This document shows, one piece after another, positions 1 through 7,664 of a stretch of 64,000 bases of DNA. Both the position numbers and the translations under genes were made by a program. Position 1 is the first letter of the stretch. Each line of letters begins with the position of its first letter. Source of the stretch: Microvirga sp. SRT01. GTDB lineage: Bacteria > Pseudomonadota > Alphaproteobacteria > Sphingomonadales > Sphingomonadaceae. Where the stretch lies: NCBI GenBank assembly GCA_018139225.1, contig JAGSNX010000005.1:266799-330798 (forward strand), given 5' to 3'. The notes below the pieces were generated by a model. It ran no database searches, was not told the origin of the DNA, and worked only from the letters and a program-made list of their open reading frames with translations.

Positions 1-423
1 CGGATCGGCGACCTGGCCAGCGTTCCGGCCTTCGTCGCACGCCGCCAGCAGCACCACGTCGCAACGGTATCGACCACGGTCCGCTTCTCACCCGACGCGG
101 ATGGCGAGCGCGCGGGGCTGGCCGCGGTGCAGAGCGACGAGAACTACCTCGTGTTCGGGATCACGCGCATCGCGGGGAAGCCGGTGGTCGCCCTGTACAC
201 GGCCGACAAGGGACGCGAAACGCTGGTCGCCTCCGCACCGATCGCGGCGGGCGGCCCGGTGACCCTGACGATCCGCGCCACTGGCGGCACGATGGCGTTC
301 GACTATCGGAGCACCGCGGGTTCGCGCACGCTGGCGAGCAACGTCGACGCGCGTTTTCTCAGCACCAAGTCTGCGGGCGGCTTCGTCGGAACGCTGATCG
401 GCCCTTACGCCGCCCGACGCTAG
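1..423 (+). CDS. C-terminal fragment of a GH43-like glycoside hydrolase
   Basis: The reading frame is open from the first base and ends in TAG at 421-423, so only the last 140 residues are in the window and the start lies upstream. The visible part is a beta-rich segment without a signal peptide, with phrases such as AAVQSDENYLVFGI and GGPVTLTIRATGG. These resemble the concanavalin-like C-terminal domain that follows the five-bladed propeller in many GH43 beta-xylosidases and arabinofuranosidases. The catalytic domain cannot be seen, so substrate and mechanism are not shown. The GH43 assignment is family recall, moderately sure; another beta-sandwich carbohydrate-binding protein is possible. 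The gene converges on the chemotaxis operon, with about 100 bases between them. Confidence 0.55.
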   Translation, partial: RIGDLASVPAFVARRQQHHVATVSTTVRFSPDADGERAGLAAVQSDENYLVFGITRIAGKPVVALYTADKGRETLVASAPIAAGGPVTLTIRATGGTMAFDYRSTAGSRTLASNVDARFLSTKSAGGFVGTLIGPYAARR

Positions 424-526
424 AGTGGGTTCCGATCGTGGTGCATCATCGGCACGGAAGCGACTTCGCCCGCCGCGTATCGAGCCGCAGAAGGGCGACG
501 CCGGTGCAACATGGTCGAAAACCGTC

Positions 527-802
527 CTAGGCCATCGCCGCGCGCAGCCGTTCCGCCATCCCCTCCAGCGTGACCCCGGCGAGACGCGTATCCGTCTCGT
601 CGCGGTTGCGCAGCAGGTCGGCGACCGCAAGCTGGATCTGGGTGATGTGGTCGACCTTTTGCAGGCTGGCCATGTGCCGACGCAGCGTGGCCTCGTCACT
701 CCCCAAATCATAGGCGAGGTCGTTGAGCATGCGGGATGCGAGGACGAGCTCGTCCGCCAGCGCGTCGGCGAGCGGAATGATGGCCGGCGCGACCATGCTC
801 AT
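527..802 (-). CDS. 91-residue helical protein with a DxxxQ motif, end of che operon
   Basis: The start ATG overlaps the stop of the preceding cheB-like gene (ATGA at 799-802), so the two are probably translationally coupled. The product is predicted to be all helix, with no signal peptide or membrane segment. Residues 49-55 read KVDHITQ, giving D51-x-x-x-Q55. A D-x-x-x-Q pair on a helix is the catalytic signature of the CheY-P phosphatase CheZ, and CheT of Sinorhizobium, also a small protein at the end of a che operon, is reported to act on CheY. I see no CheZ elsewhere in this operon, so a role in switching off CheY-P is a reasonable inference. No close family was recognised and the motif is short, so the function is unproven. 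Confidence 0.75.
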   Translation of the reverse strand: MSMVAPAIIPLADALADELVLASRMLNDLAYDLGSDEATLRRHMASLQKVDHITQIQLAVADLLRNRDETDTRLAGVTLEGMAERLRAAMA

Positions 803-1812
803 TTCGAACACATCTTGAGGATTCCTCCCGGCAACGCATCGCGCGTCGTCGGCTGGGTCACCATGTTGCGCGCGAGCGTGTAGCCGCCGCCCTCGCCTGC
901 GGGCGAGAACACATAGGTGCCTGCGCCGAGCATCGCCTTCATCCCTCCACCGCCATCCTCGCTGCCGTCGAGCAGCAGCACGCCGACCGCATTGGCGCCG
1001 GCCGCCTTCGCCACGGCGGCGAACAGCAGCGAAATCGATGGCCGCTCTCCCGCCACCGGATCGCGCGGCAGCAGGCGCAGCTTTCCCGCCGGCCAGCTGT
1101 CGACGATCAGATGGTGATCGCCGGAGGGCGCGAAATAGATCGTGCCCTGTTCGATCGCCATGCCATCGGTGGCCACGACGACCTTCGGCGCGACCTTTTC
1201 GTCGAGCTGTGCGACCATGCTCTCGACCAGACCCGGACCGAGGTGCTGGACGACGACGGTGGGCGGACAATTGGCCGGAAACGCCCCGAAAATCTCGAAC
1301 AGTGCCGCGGTGCTCGATGCATCGCCGCCGACGGCGAGCAGCCGCCCGTTCCAGTCGATCGGTCCGGCGGCGACCGGAACGGCAGGGGCTGCCGTCGCCG
1401 ACCGCAGCGCCGCCGTACGCGCCGCCTTCAGCCGCTTGCCCAGCTTGGCGATGATGACGTCGAGTTCGGCCGGCGCCGCGACGCGCGGCTTGGGGAAGCA
1501 GTCGATCGCCCCGAGCCGGAGCGCCTCGATCGACTCCGCCGCACCGTCGGTCGTACGCGTGGAGAACATGATGACCGGCATCGGCCTGGTCGACATGATC
1601 TCCGCCAGATATTCGATCCCGCTCATTCCGGGCATCTCGACGTCGAGCGTCATGACGTGCGGCTTGAGCTGCTCGACCATCGCCCGCGCTTCCGCCGCGC
1701 CGTCCGCGAGCCCGACGACCTCGACATTGGGGATCCGTTCGAGCGCGCCGGAGATGAGCGCACGCATCGTGAGAGAGTCGTCGACCACGAGAACCTTGGT
1801 GGTGGCAGCCAT
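799..1812 (-). CDS. CheB-like protein with altered methylesterase active site
   Basis: This 337-residue protein has the CheB layout: an N-terminal receiver (D11, D12, phospho-acceptor D57, K108) and a C-terminal methylesterase-like domain from about residue 155. The receiver looks intact. Aligned to the canonical CheB at 3256-4293, the catalytic serine of the GASTGG loop is replaced by aspartate (VGGDASST, D164). The His (VVVQHLG, H190) and the Asp in the loop DGSEDGGG are kept, but the usual TGMGGDG loop is changed. The protein is thus probably not a working esterase by the usual mechanism. It may bind or compete for receptors, or act as a phosphate sink. It lies after cheW and overlaps the 91-residue protein gene. 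Confidence 0.9.
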   Translation of the reverse strand: MAATTKVLVVDDSLTMRALISGALERIPNVEVVGLADGAAEARAMVEQLKPHVMTLDVEMPGMSGIEYLAEIMSTRPMPVIMFSTRTTDGAAESIEALRLGAIDCFPKPRVAAPAELDVIIAKLGKRLKAARTAALRSATAAPAVPVAAGPIDWNGRLLAVGGDASSTAALFEIFGAFPANCPPTVVVQHLGPGLVESMVAQLDEKVAPKVVVATDGMAIEQGTIYFAPSGDHHLIVDSWPAGKLRLLPRDPVAGERPSISLLFAAVAKAAGANAVGVLLLDGSEDGGGGMKAMLGAGTYVFSPAGEGGGYTLARNMVTQPTTRDALPGGILKMCSK

Positions 1813-1852
1813 CGCGTTGATCTTTCCTGTCGGGGCAATAATCGGGTGGAGT

Positions 1853-2293
1853 TCAGGCGGCGTCGGCGAGTGCGACGGTGTCGACCAGCCGATCGAGCGC
1901 GAGGACGAGGATCATGCGCTGTTCGATCGTCGCCAGCCCTTCGAGGAAGCGCGAGGCGTCGGCGTCGCCCATTTCCGGCAGCGGCTGCATATCCTCCGCC
2001 GCCACGGTGACGATGTCGTTGACGGCATCGACGATGATGCCCTGCAACTGCTCGCCGATGCGGACCACGATGATGACGTGGCGCGCGCTGGGATCGGTCG
2101 TGCCCCAGCCGAGCCGGCAACGCAGGTCGAGCACCGGCAGCACGACGCCGCGCAGGTTGACAACGCCGCGGACATGGGCGGGAACATTGGGCAGCGGCGT
2201 CGCCGGCGACCATGCGCGGATCTCGCGGATCGCCATGATATCGACGCCGAGGACCTGGTCGCCCAGCTGGAAGGTGATGAGTTGTCGGGACAT
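1853..2293 (-). CDS. cheW: chemotaxis coupling protein CheW
   Basis: CheW links methyl-accepting receptors to the kinase CheA in the signalling array. The 146-residue protein is one CheW/SH3-like domain and has the usual length. Typical phrases are FQLGDQVLGVDIMAIREI near the N-terminus, VRGVVNLRGVVLPVLDLR in the middle, and ILVLALDRLV near the C-terminus. An AAAGG-type ribosome site lies eight bases before the ATG. The gene starts 25 bases after cheY and is followed, after 40 bases, by the second cheB-like gene in the same operon. Confidence 0.95.
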   Translation of the reverse strand: MSRQLITFQLGDQVLGVDIMAIREIRAWSPATPLPNVPAHVRGVVNLRGVVLPVLDLRCRLGWGTTDPSARHVIIVVRIGEQLQGIIVDAVNDIVTVAAEDMQPLPEMGDADASRFLEGLATIEQRMILVLALDRLVDTVALADAA

Positions 2294-2318
2294 CGCGGTC
2301 GCCTTTCTTGGATCGGGA

Positions 2319-2696
2319 TCAGTGCAGCACGCGCCGGATGGCGGCGGCGAGCTTGTCGGGGTGGAAGGGCTTGACGATCCAGCCGGTCGCGCCGGCGGAC
2401 CGCGCGCGCTGCTTCTTCTCGTCGGAACTCTCGGTGGTCAGGACCAGGATCGGCAGATTGCGGCGGCCGCCCTCGCGCACCTCGGCGATCAGGCCGAACC
2501 CGTCCATCCGCGGCATGTTGATGTCGGTGATGAGCAGGTCCGGCTCCGGCGACGCCGCGAGCGTTTCGAGCGCATGGACGCCGTCCTCCGCTTCGATCAC
2601 CGTGTAGCCGAGGTCGGTGAGTGCCGCGCGCAGCAGCATCCGCATGCTGGGCGAATCGTCGACGGTCATGATCGTCTTGGGTGCGATATCGGTCAT
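2319..2696 (-). CDS. cheY: chemotaxis response regulator CheY
   Basis: This 125-residue single receiver domain carries phosphoryl signals from CheA to the flagellar switch. The acidic pair D13/D14, the phospho-acceptor D58 (LLITDINMPRMDG), the threonine pair LTTES and the lysine in WIVKPF are all present, so it should be phosphorylated normally. The start ATG shares a base with the cheD stop (TGATG at 2694-2698), which indicates coupling. It is the only stand-alone receiver in the operon. Whether it drives the motor or acts as a phosphate sink, as some alphaproteobacterial CheYs do, cannot be read from the sequence. Confidence 0.95.
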   Translation of the reverse strand: MTDIAPKTIMTVDDSPSMRMLLRAALTDLGYTVIEAEDGVHALETLAASPEPDLLITDINMPRMDGFGLIAEVREGGRRNLPILVLTTESSDEKKQRARSAGATGWIVKPFHPDKLAAAIRRVLH

Positions 2697-3259
2697 CAGA
2701 AGAACTCCACGTCGCCGATGGCGGCAGGTGCTGGCAGGGGTGCGGGACGCCGTACGACGGCGGTCGGCGGGGCGTCGTTGACGGTGGTGCAGCGCGCCAG
2801 CCCCAGTGCGGCGCGGAATTCGACCCGGCGTGCGCCGGTGCCGCCGACATCCTCGCCGACCAGCGGGATGCGCTCGTCGCGCAGGAACGCGCGGGCGAAG
2901 GCGATGTTGGTGCCGCCGATGTCGCGAAAGCCGCTGCGCATCGTCGCGCCGCCGAAGATGCGCGCCTTCAGCCGGTGCCGCGAAGCGCCCATCGCGAGCA
3001 TCGCGTTGATGAGCACTTCCATCGCATAGACGCCGTAACGCTGCATCGATCCGGTATCGGTGGAGGTGCCGTCGGCGAGCAGATAATGGTTGATGCCGCC
3101 GATCTGTTCGATCGGATCGTAGAAGCACGCCGCGATGCAACTGCCGAGTACCGTCGTCATCACGACATCCTGTTCGTCGGACACCCGCGTCTCGCCCTGC
3201 GCGACGGTGATGCGGCGAAAGCCGCCGCGGGCGACGGGTCGGAGCGCCGGGCGGATCAT
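2696..3259 (-). CDS. cheD: chemoreceptor glutamine deamidase CheD
   Basis: CheD deamidates specific glutamines on chemoreceptors, making glutamates that CheR can methylate. The family's Cys-His-Thr catalytic set is visible: TTVLGSC (Thr and Cys) followed by GGINHYLL (His). The C-terminal phrase IGGTNIAFARAFL is also typical. I chose the ATG at 3259 because it overlaps the cheB stop as ATGA, like the other junctions here. A GTG at 3268 is in frame and would add three residues. The C-terminal 25 residues are proline- and alanine-rich and probably disordered. CheD alongside CheB and CheR gives a full receptor-adaptation set. Confidence 0.93.
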   Translation of the reverse strand: MIRPALRPVARGGFRRITVAQGETRVSDEQDVVMTTVLGSCIAACFYDPIEQIGGINHYLLADGTSTDTGSMQRYGVYAMEVLINAMLAMGASRHRLKARIFGGATMRSGFRDIGGTNIAFARAFLRDERIPLVGEDVGGTGARRVEFRAALGLARCTTVNDAPPTAVVRRPAPLPAPAAIGDVEFF

Positions 3260-4293
3260 GCCCGGCACTCCGCGATCAACCGCGCCGCGATCCGGCCGAG
3301 CGGCTGTTGCTCGCTCACCGCGCCGATCCGGTGCGCGACCGCGGGCATGCCGTAGACGACGCAGGTCGCCTTATCCTGTCCGATGGTCACCGATCCTGCA
3401 TCCCTCATCGCCTTCAATCCTTCCGCTCCATCGCCGCCCATGCCCGTCAGGATCACGCCCACCGCATCGGCCCGGGCAAGGCGCGCGACCGAGTGGAACA
3501 GGCGATCGACCGACGGCCGGTGCCCGCTGACCTTGTCACCCTCGACCAGACGGCAGTGCCGCTTGTCCCCAACGCCCGCGATCTCCAGATGCCGGTCGCC
3601 GCCGGGCGCGAGGTAGACGGTGCCCGCGACCAGCGGCGCACCCGCGCGCGCTTCCTCGACCCGGGGCGGACAGAGCCGATCGAGCCGGGCGGCGAAGCTG
3701 GCCGTGAAACTGGTCGGCATGTGCTGGACGATGACCGTCGGCGGGCAATTGGCAGGAAAGTCGGTCAGCAGTGCGATCAGCGTCTCGACGCCGCCGGTCG
3801 AGGCGCCGATCGCGATCATGCTGCGGGGCTTGGCGCGGAACGCCTCGGGCTCGGCATGTCGATAGGACACGATCTCCCGGCGCCCGGTCGCCGCCGGCCG
3901 GGACTGGGCCGCGGCGCGGATCAGGTCCGCGAGGCCCGGCGCCCCGGTCGGATCGACCGCCAGCGGCAGGGCCGCCTTGTCGAAACAGTCGAACGCGCCG
4001 AGTTCCAGCGCGGTCAGGCTGACCTCCGCTCCGTGCGACGTCAGCGTCGACAGCATGACGACCGGCGTCGGCCGCAGGCGCATCAGCCGTTCGAGGAATT
4101 CCAGCCCGTTCATGCCGGGCATCTCGATATCCAGCGTCACGACGTCGGGATCGAGCGCCTTGATCTGCGCGCGCGCCTCGTCCGCCGAACTCGCGGTGCC
4201 GACCACCTCGATCATGGGGTCGGCATCCAGCTTGCGCCGGATCACCGCCTGCATGCTGGCGGAATCGTCGACGATCAGGGTCCGAATGGTCAT
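3256..4293 (-). CDS. cheB: protein-glutamate methylesterase CheB
   Basis: CheB removes methyl groups from chemoreceptors when phosphorylated by CheA. The 345-residue protein has a receiver domain (D9, D10, phospho-acceptor D55) and a methylesterase domain. The catalytic triad is intact: Ser165 in IGASTGG, His191 in VQHMP, and the Asp in LTGMGGDG. Start and stop overlap cheR and cheD respectively as ATGA, so translation is coupled. This is the canonical enzyme of the cluster and the reference against which the second CheB-like protein is seen to be degenerate. Confidence 0.96.
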   Translation of the reverse strand: MTIRTLIVDDSASMQAVIRRKLDADPMIEVVGTASSADEARAQIKALDPDVVTLDIEMPGMNGLEFLERLMRLRPTPVVMLSTLTSHGAEVSLTALELGAFDCFDKAALPLAVDPTGAPGLADLIRAAAQSRPAATGRREIVSYRHAEPEAFRAKPRSMIAIGASTGGVETLIALLTDFPANCPPTVIVQHMPTSFTASFAARLDRLCPPRVEEARAGAPLVAGTVYLAPGGDRHLEIAGVGDKRHCRLVEGDKVSGHRPSVDRLFHSVARLARADAVGVILTGMGGDGAEGLKAMRDAGSVTIGQDKATCVVYGMPAVAHRIGAVSEQQPLGRIAARLIAECRA

Positions 4294-5168
4294 GCCGACA
4301 CCTTCAGATAGGCGGTGCGGCCGACACACTCGAACCGTTGGGCGACATCGCCGACCAGCCGTTCGGAATGGCCGATGTACAACATCCCGCCGACGTCCAG
4401 CCGGTCGGCGAGCCGCGACTGGAGCCGCGCCTTGGTCGGTTCGTCGAAATAGATCATCACGTTCCGGCAGAAGATCGCGTCGAAGCGACCCTTGATCGGC
4501 CACTCGCCCAACAGGTTCAGCGGTCGGAAGGCGATGGCGTCGCGCAGCATCGGGTCGATCGTCAGCGTGTCGCCGCTGCCCTGGACCCAAGCGGCGCGCA
4601 GGGCGGACGGGACCGTCGCGAGCGTCGCCTTGCTGTATCGCCCGTCGCGCGCCGTCTTCAGCACGCTGGCCGACACATCCGTCGCCAGCATCCGCAGGTC
4701 GCCGCCCAGCACACGCTGCGCCTCCGGCCGGTTGCTGCCGAGCGCGGCCATCAGCCACGTATAGGGCTCTTCGCCGCTGGAGCAGGCCGCCGACCAGAGG
4801 CGGACACGCCCCCCCTTCGCCAGCCTTGCCGACAGAGCGGGCCAGAGGCGCGTGCCGAAATCGTCGAAATGATGGCTCTCGCGGAAGAAGCTGGTGTGGT
4901 TGGTGGTGAGGGCGTCGATCGCGCAGGCACGCTCGCCGGCATCATTCCCGATCAGCGCGATATAGTCGGCGACGCTGGTCAGACCGCAGGCACGGACACG
5001 CGGAGCCAGCCGGCCGTACACGAGTTGCGCCTTGCCGTCGGGCAGCAGGATGCCGACCTCGTCATAGACCAGCGCCGAAATCGTCCGGTGGTCGGCGGCG
5101 GAGAAGGCGAACTCACGCGCCCGGTCGGTGCTGCCGGGACGCGGCGCGGGGGACAGCGCGGCCATCAT
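4290..5168 (-). CDS. cheR: chemotaxis protein methyltransferase CheR
   Basis: CheR methylates glutamates on chemoreceptors using S-adenosylmethionine. The 292-residue protein has the N-terminal helical domain with the NHTSFFRE phrase and the SAM-binding domain with LWSAACSSGEEPYT, the second acidic strand LATDVSASVL and the FDAIFCRNVMIYF motif. The ATG at 5168 overlaps the cheA stop (ATGATG); a second ATG follows at once. The receptor gene of the same operon ends in DWSEF, which fits the CheR-tethering pentapeptide pattern. This suggests that the encoded enzyme and receptor work together. Confidence 0.96.
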   Translation of the reverse strand: MMAALSPAPRPGSTDRAREFAFSAADHRTISALVYDEVGILLPDGKAQLVYGRLAPRVRACGLTSVADYIALIGNDAGERACAIDALTTNHTSFFRESHHFDDFGTRLWPALSARLAKGGRVRLWSAACSSGEEPYTWLMAALGSNRPEAQRVLGGDLRMLATDVSASVLKTARDGRYSKATLATVPSALRAAWVQGSGDTLTIDPMLRDAIAFRPLNLLGEWPIKGRFDAIFCRNVMIYFDEPTKARLQSRLADRLDVGGMLYIGHSERLVGDVAQRFECVGRTAYLKVSA

Positions 5169-7288
5169 GCCGCCTCCGCCAGCGGGATGCGCACGGGCCG
5201 GCTGCGCGCCGTCAGCGTATCGATGTCGACGATCAGCGCGACGCGGCCGTCGCCCAGGATGGTCGCACCGGCGACGCCGTCGATCTCCTGATAATTGGCC
5301 TCCAGGCTTTTCACGACCACCTGTCGCTGGTCGCGGATCGTGTCGACGAGCAGCGCCGCCTGGCCGTGATCGCCTTCGACGACGATCAGTACCGCCTTGG
5401 TCGGGTCGCGCTCCGCATCGGCGATGCCGAGATGGTCGGCGAGCGGGAACACCGGCACATAGGCTCCGCGCACGTCGAGCAGGGCGCCGTCGAGGCCGAA
5501 CCGGTTCAGCGTCTCGCCGGTCGGGCGCAGGCTTTCGACGATATGGCTCAAAGGGATCACGAACGTCTGTTCGCCGATCGTGACGATCATCCCGTCCAGC
5601 ACCGCCAGCGTCAGCGGCAAACTGAGCGAGAAGCTCGACCCGACGCCTTCGCGCGACTGGATGCTGATGCGTCCGCCGAGCGCCTGGATGTTCTTGCGCA
5701 CGACATCCATGCCGACGCCGCGGCCGGAGACGTTGGAGATGGTGGCGGCGGTGGAGAAGCCGGGTGCGAAGATCAGGTTGTCGATCTCCTCGTCGGTCAG
5801 GATCGCGTCGGGCAGGATGATGCCCCGCTCGATCGCCTTGGCGCGGACGCGGGCGCGGTTGATGCCCTGGCCGTCGTCGGACACGGTGATGACGATGCGG
5901 CCCGAATGATGCGCGGCGGACAGCCGCACGACCCCCTCCGGCGACTTGCCGGCGGCGATGCGACCCTCGGTCGATTCCAGCCCGTGATCGACGGCGTTGC
6001 GGATCAGGTGGGTCAGCGGTTCGCCGATGCGCTCGACCACGGTCTTGTCGACCTCGGTCATCTCGCCCTCGACCTCCAGCCGGACGCGCTTGCCGACCTC
6101 CCCCTCGAGTTCGCGGATGATGCGCGGCACGCGGCTGAACACGGTCTTCATCGGCTGCGCGCGGATCGCCATCGTCGATTCCTGAAGATCGCGCGTCAGG
6201 TGTTCGAGATCGCTGAGTTCGGAAATACCGCCCATCTGGCATTCGGTCAGCCGCTGCGCGAGCATCGACTGGGTGATGACGAGTTCGCCGACGAGGTTCA
6301 CCAGCCGGTCCAGCTTGTCGAGGTCGACGCGGATCGTCTGCGCGGCCGGGGGAACGGGGGCGCCCTTCGCCGCGGACTTCGGGTCGTCGATCGGTGGAGC
6401 GGCGGATGCGACCGGATCTGCGGCCGGGGCAGGCGTCGCGTCCGCGGCGTCGACCTGCACCGGATCGGTCGGCGTCGGCACCGGCGCGGTGGCGACGGCG
6501 TCGCGGGTCAACGCGATGGCGCAGGCGTCGGTGAACTCGAACACCGCGAGGATGTCCTCCTCGCTCGCCGTACCGGGCAGCGCGATGGTCCAGCCCAGAT
6601 ACGCACAATCCGGATCGATCGCGTCGAGCGACGGCAGGGCCGTGACATCGCAGTCCACCACCGTACCACCCAGCATCGCCAGTTCGCGCAACAGCAGCAG
6701 CGGCTCCGCACCATGATCGAGCGCGTTGGCGGTAGGCCGGTAGACGAGCTTCCAGCCCGCCGGCGCGTCCGCTTCGACGCCCGGTACGGCCGGCGGCGAG
6801 ACGTCGCCGAGCATCGCCATGAGGTCGTCGAAATCATCGCCGACCGTGGCGGCCGGTTCGGAAACGGTCGCGGCAGGCCCAGCAGGCCCAACACGCGCTG
6901 TCACCGTGGAGCCACCACCCGCGGCCGCTTCCAGCCGGGCGAGCATCGCGGCGTCGGCGGGAACCGCGCTGTTGTCGCGCGCCGCCGCGACATGGTCGGA
7001 CAGCATATCGAACGCGCCGATGACGATGTCGAGCAGGGCGGGCGTCAGATCGAGGCTGCCGTTGCGGATCAGGTCGAGCAGCGTCTCGTAATGATGGGTA
7101 TAGGCTTGCAGCCGTTCGTGCCCGAACGCGCCGGCGCCGCCCTTGATCGAGTGGACGCAGCGGAACACGCCGTTGATCGTCTCCGCATCGTGATCGCCGT
7201 CGCGAAGGATCGCGAAGGCGGCTTCCATGCCGGCGAGACCTTCGTCGCACTCCTGGAAGAACATCTGCTGGATGGCATTGAGGTCCAC
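5165..7288 (-). CDS. cheA: chemotaxis histidine kinase CheA
   Basis: CheA autophosphorylates in response to receptor state and passes phosphate to CheY and CheB. The 707-residue protein shows, in order: an HPt domain with phospho-acceptor His46 (CVHSIKGGAGAFG), a long linker rich in Ala, Pro and Thr that probably holds a P2-like CheY-binding domain, the dimerisation segment (VDLDKLDRLVNLVGELV), the ATPase domain with N-box HLIRNAVDHG and G-boxes DDGQGIN and GRGVGMDVV, and a C-terminal CheW-like regulatory domain. The start is GTG with AGGAG seven bases upstream. It follows the STAS gene by 15 bases and overlaps cheR. Confidence 0.96.
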   Translation of the reverse strand: MDLNAIQQMFFQECDEGLAGMEAAFAILRDGDHDAETINGVFRCVHSIKGGAGAFGHERLQAYTHHYETLLDLIRNGSLDLTPALLDIVIGAFDMLSDHVAAARDNSAVPADAAMLARLEAAAGGGSTVTARVGPAGPAATVSEPAATVGDDFDDLMAMLGDVSPPAVPGVEADAPAGWKLVYRPTANALDHGAEPLLLLRELAMLGGTVVDCDVTALPSLDAIDPDCAYLGWTIALPGTASEEDILAVFEFTDACAIALTRDAVATAPVPTPTDPVQVDAADATPAPAADPVASAAPPIDDPKSAAKGAPVPPAAQTIRVDLDKLDRLVNLVGELVITQSMLAQRLTECQMGGISELSDLEHLTRDLQESTMAIRAQPMKTVFSRVPRIIRELEGEVGKRVRLEVEGEMTEVDKTVVERIGEPLTHLIRNAVDHGLESTEGRIAAGKSPEGVVRLSAAHHSGRIVITVSDDGQGINRARVRAKAIERGIILPDAILTDEEIDNLIFAPGFSTAATISNVSGRGVGMDVVRKNIQALGGRISIQSREGVGSSFSLSLPLTLAVLDGMIVTIGEQTFVIPLSHIVESLRPTGETLNRFGLDGALLDVRGAYVPVFPLADHLGIADAERDPTKAVLIVVEGDHGQAALLVDTIRDQRQVVVKSLEANYQEIDGVAGATILGDGRVALIVDIDTLTARSRPVRIPLAEAA

Positions 7289-7303
7289 GGGAACGCTCCT
7301 GGT

Positions 7304-7621
7304 TCAGGCGGTGACGGGGACGTGATGCCCCGTGGCGGCGGCGGGAGCGTCATGCCCCGCCAGCGGCACGAGGGTGTCGAGACCGGCGAGCGCGATCATG
7401 GCGGTCAGCGGCGGGCCGGCCGGATCGATCCGGAACACGGTACCCCCCTGCGCTGCGGCGGAGCCCGCTGCCGCCAGCACCTGAAGACAGGCGAGGCCCG
7501 CCCGTTCGACGCCGCTGCCGTCGATCAGCAGCGGTTCCGCCCCGCCAAGCGCCTGTTTCAGCGCCTGCCGCAGCGGTCCTGCGGCGGGGGTGTCGAGTAT
7601 TGTGGCGAGGGTCATGGGCAT
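7304..7621 (-). CDS. small STAS-domain protein of the che operon
   Basis: This 105-residue protein resembles the STAS/anti-sigma-antagonist fold, with the phrase PLLIDGSGVERAGLACLQVL in the position where the phosphorylatable Ser loop lies. Such genes often sit beside cheA in environmental bacteria, where their exact role is not settled. The start at 7621 has GGAG seven bases upstream; an ATG two codons later is the alternative. The loop residue before AGL is arginine rather than a clear Ser/Thr-Ser pair, so regulation by phosphorylation is uncertain. The last 20 residues are a low-complexity tail. Confidence 0.8.
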   Translation of the reverse strand: MPMTLATILDTPAAGPLRQALKQALGGAEPLLIDGSGVERAGLACLQVLAAAGSAAAQGGTVFRIDPAGPPLTAMIALAGLDTLVPLAGHDAPAAATGHHVPVTA

Positions 7622-7664
7622 GCGACGGCTCCAGGTCGAGCGAAGTGAAGGCAGGCGGGGTTGG

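Noticed and set aside
4290..6608. A 772-codon minus-strand frame
   Set aside because: Only the part below 5168 is real (CheR). The rest is an out-of-frame reading of cheA, rich in Arg and Asp.
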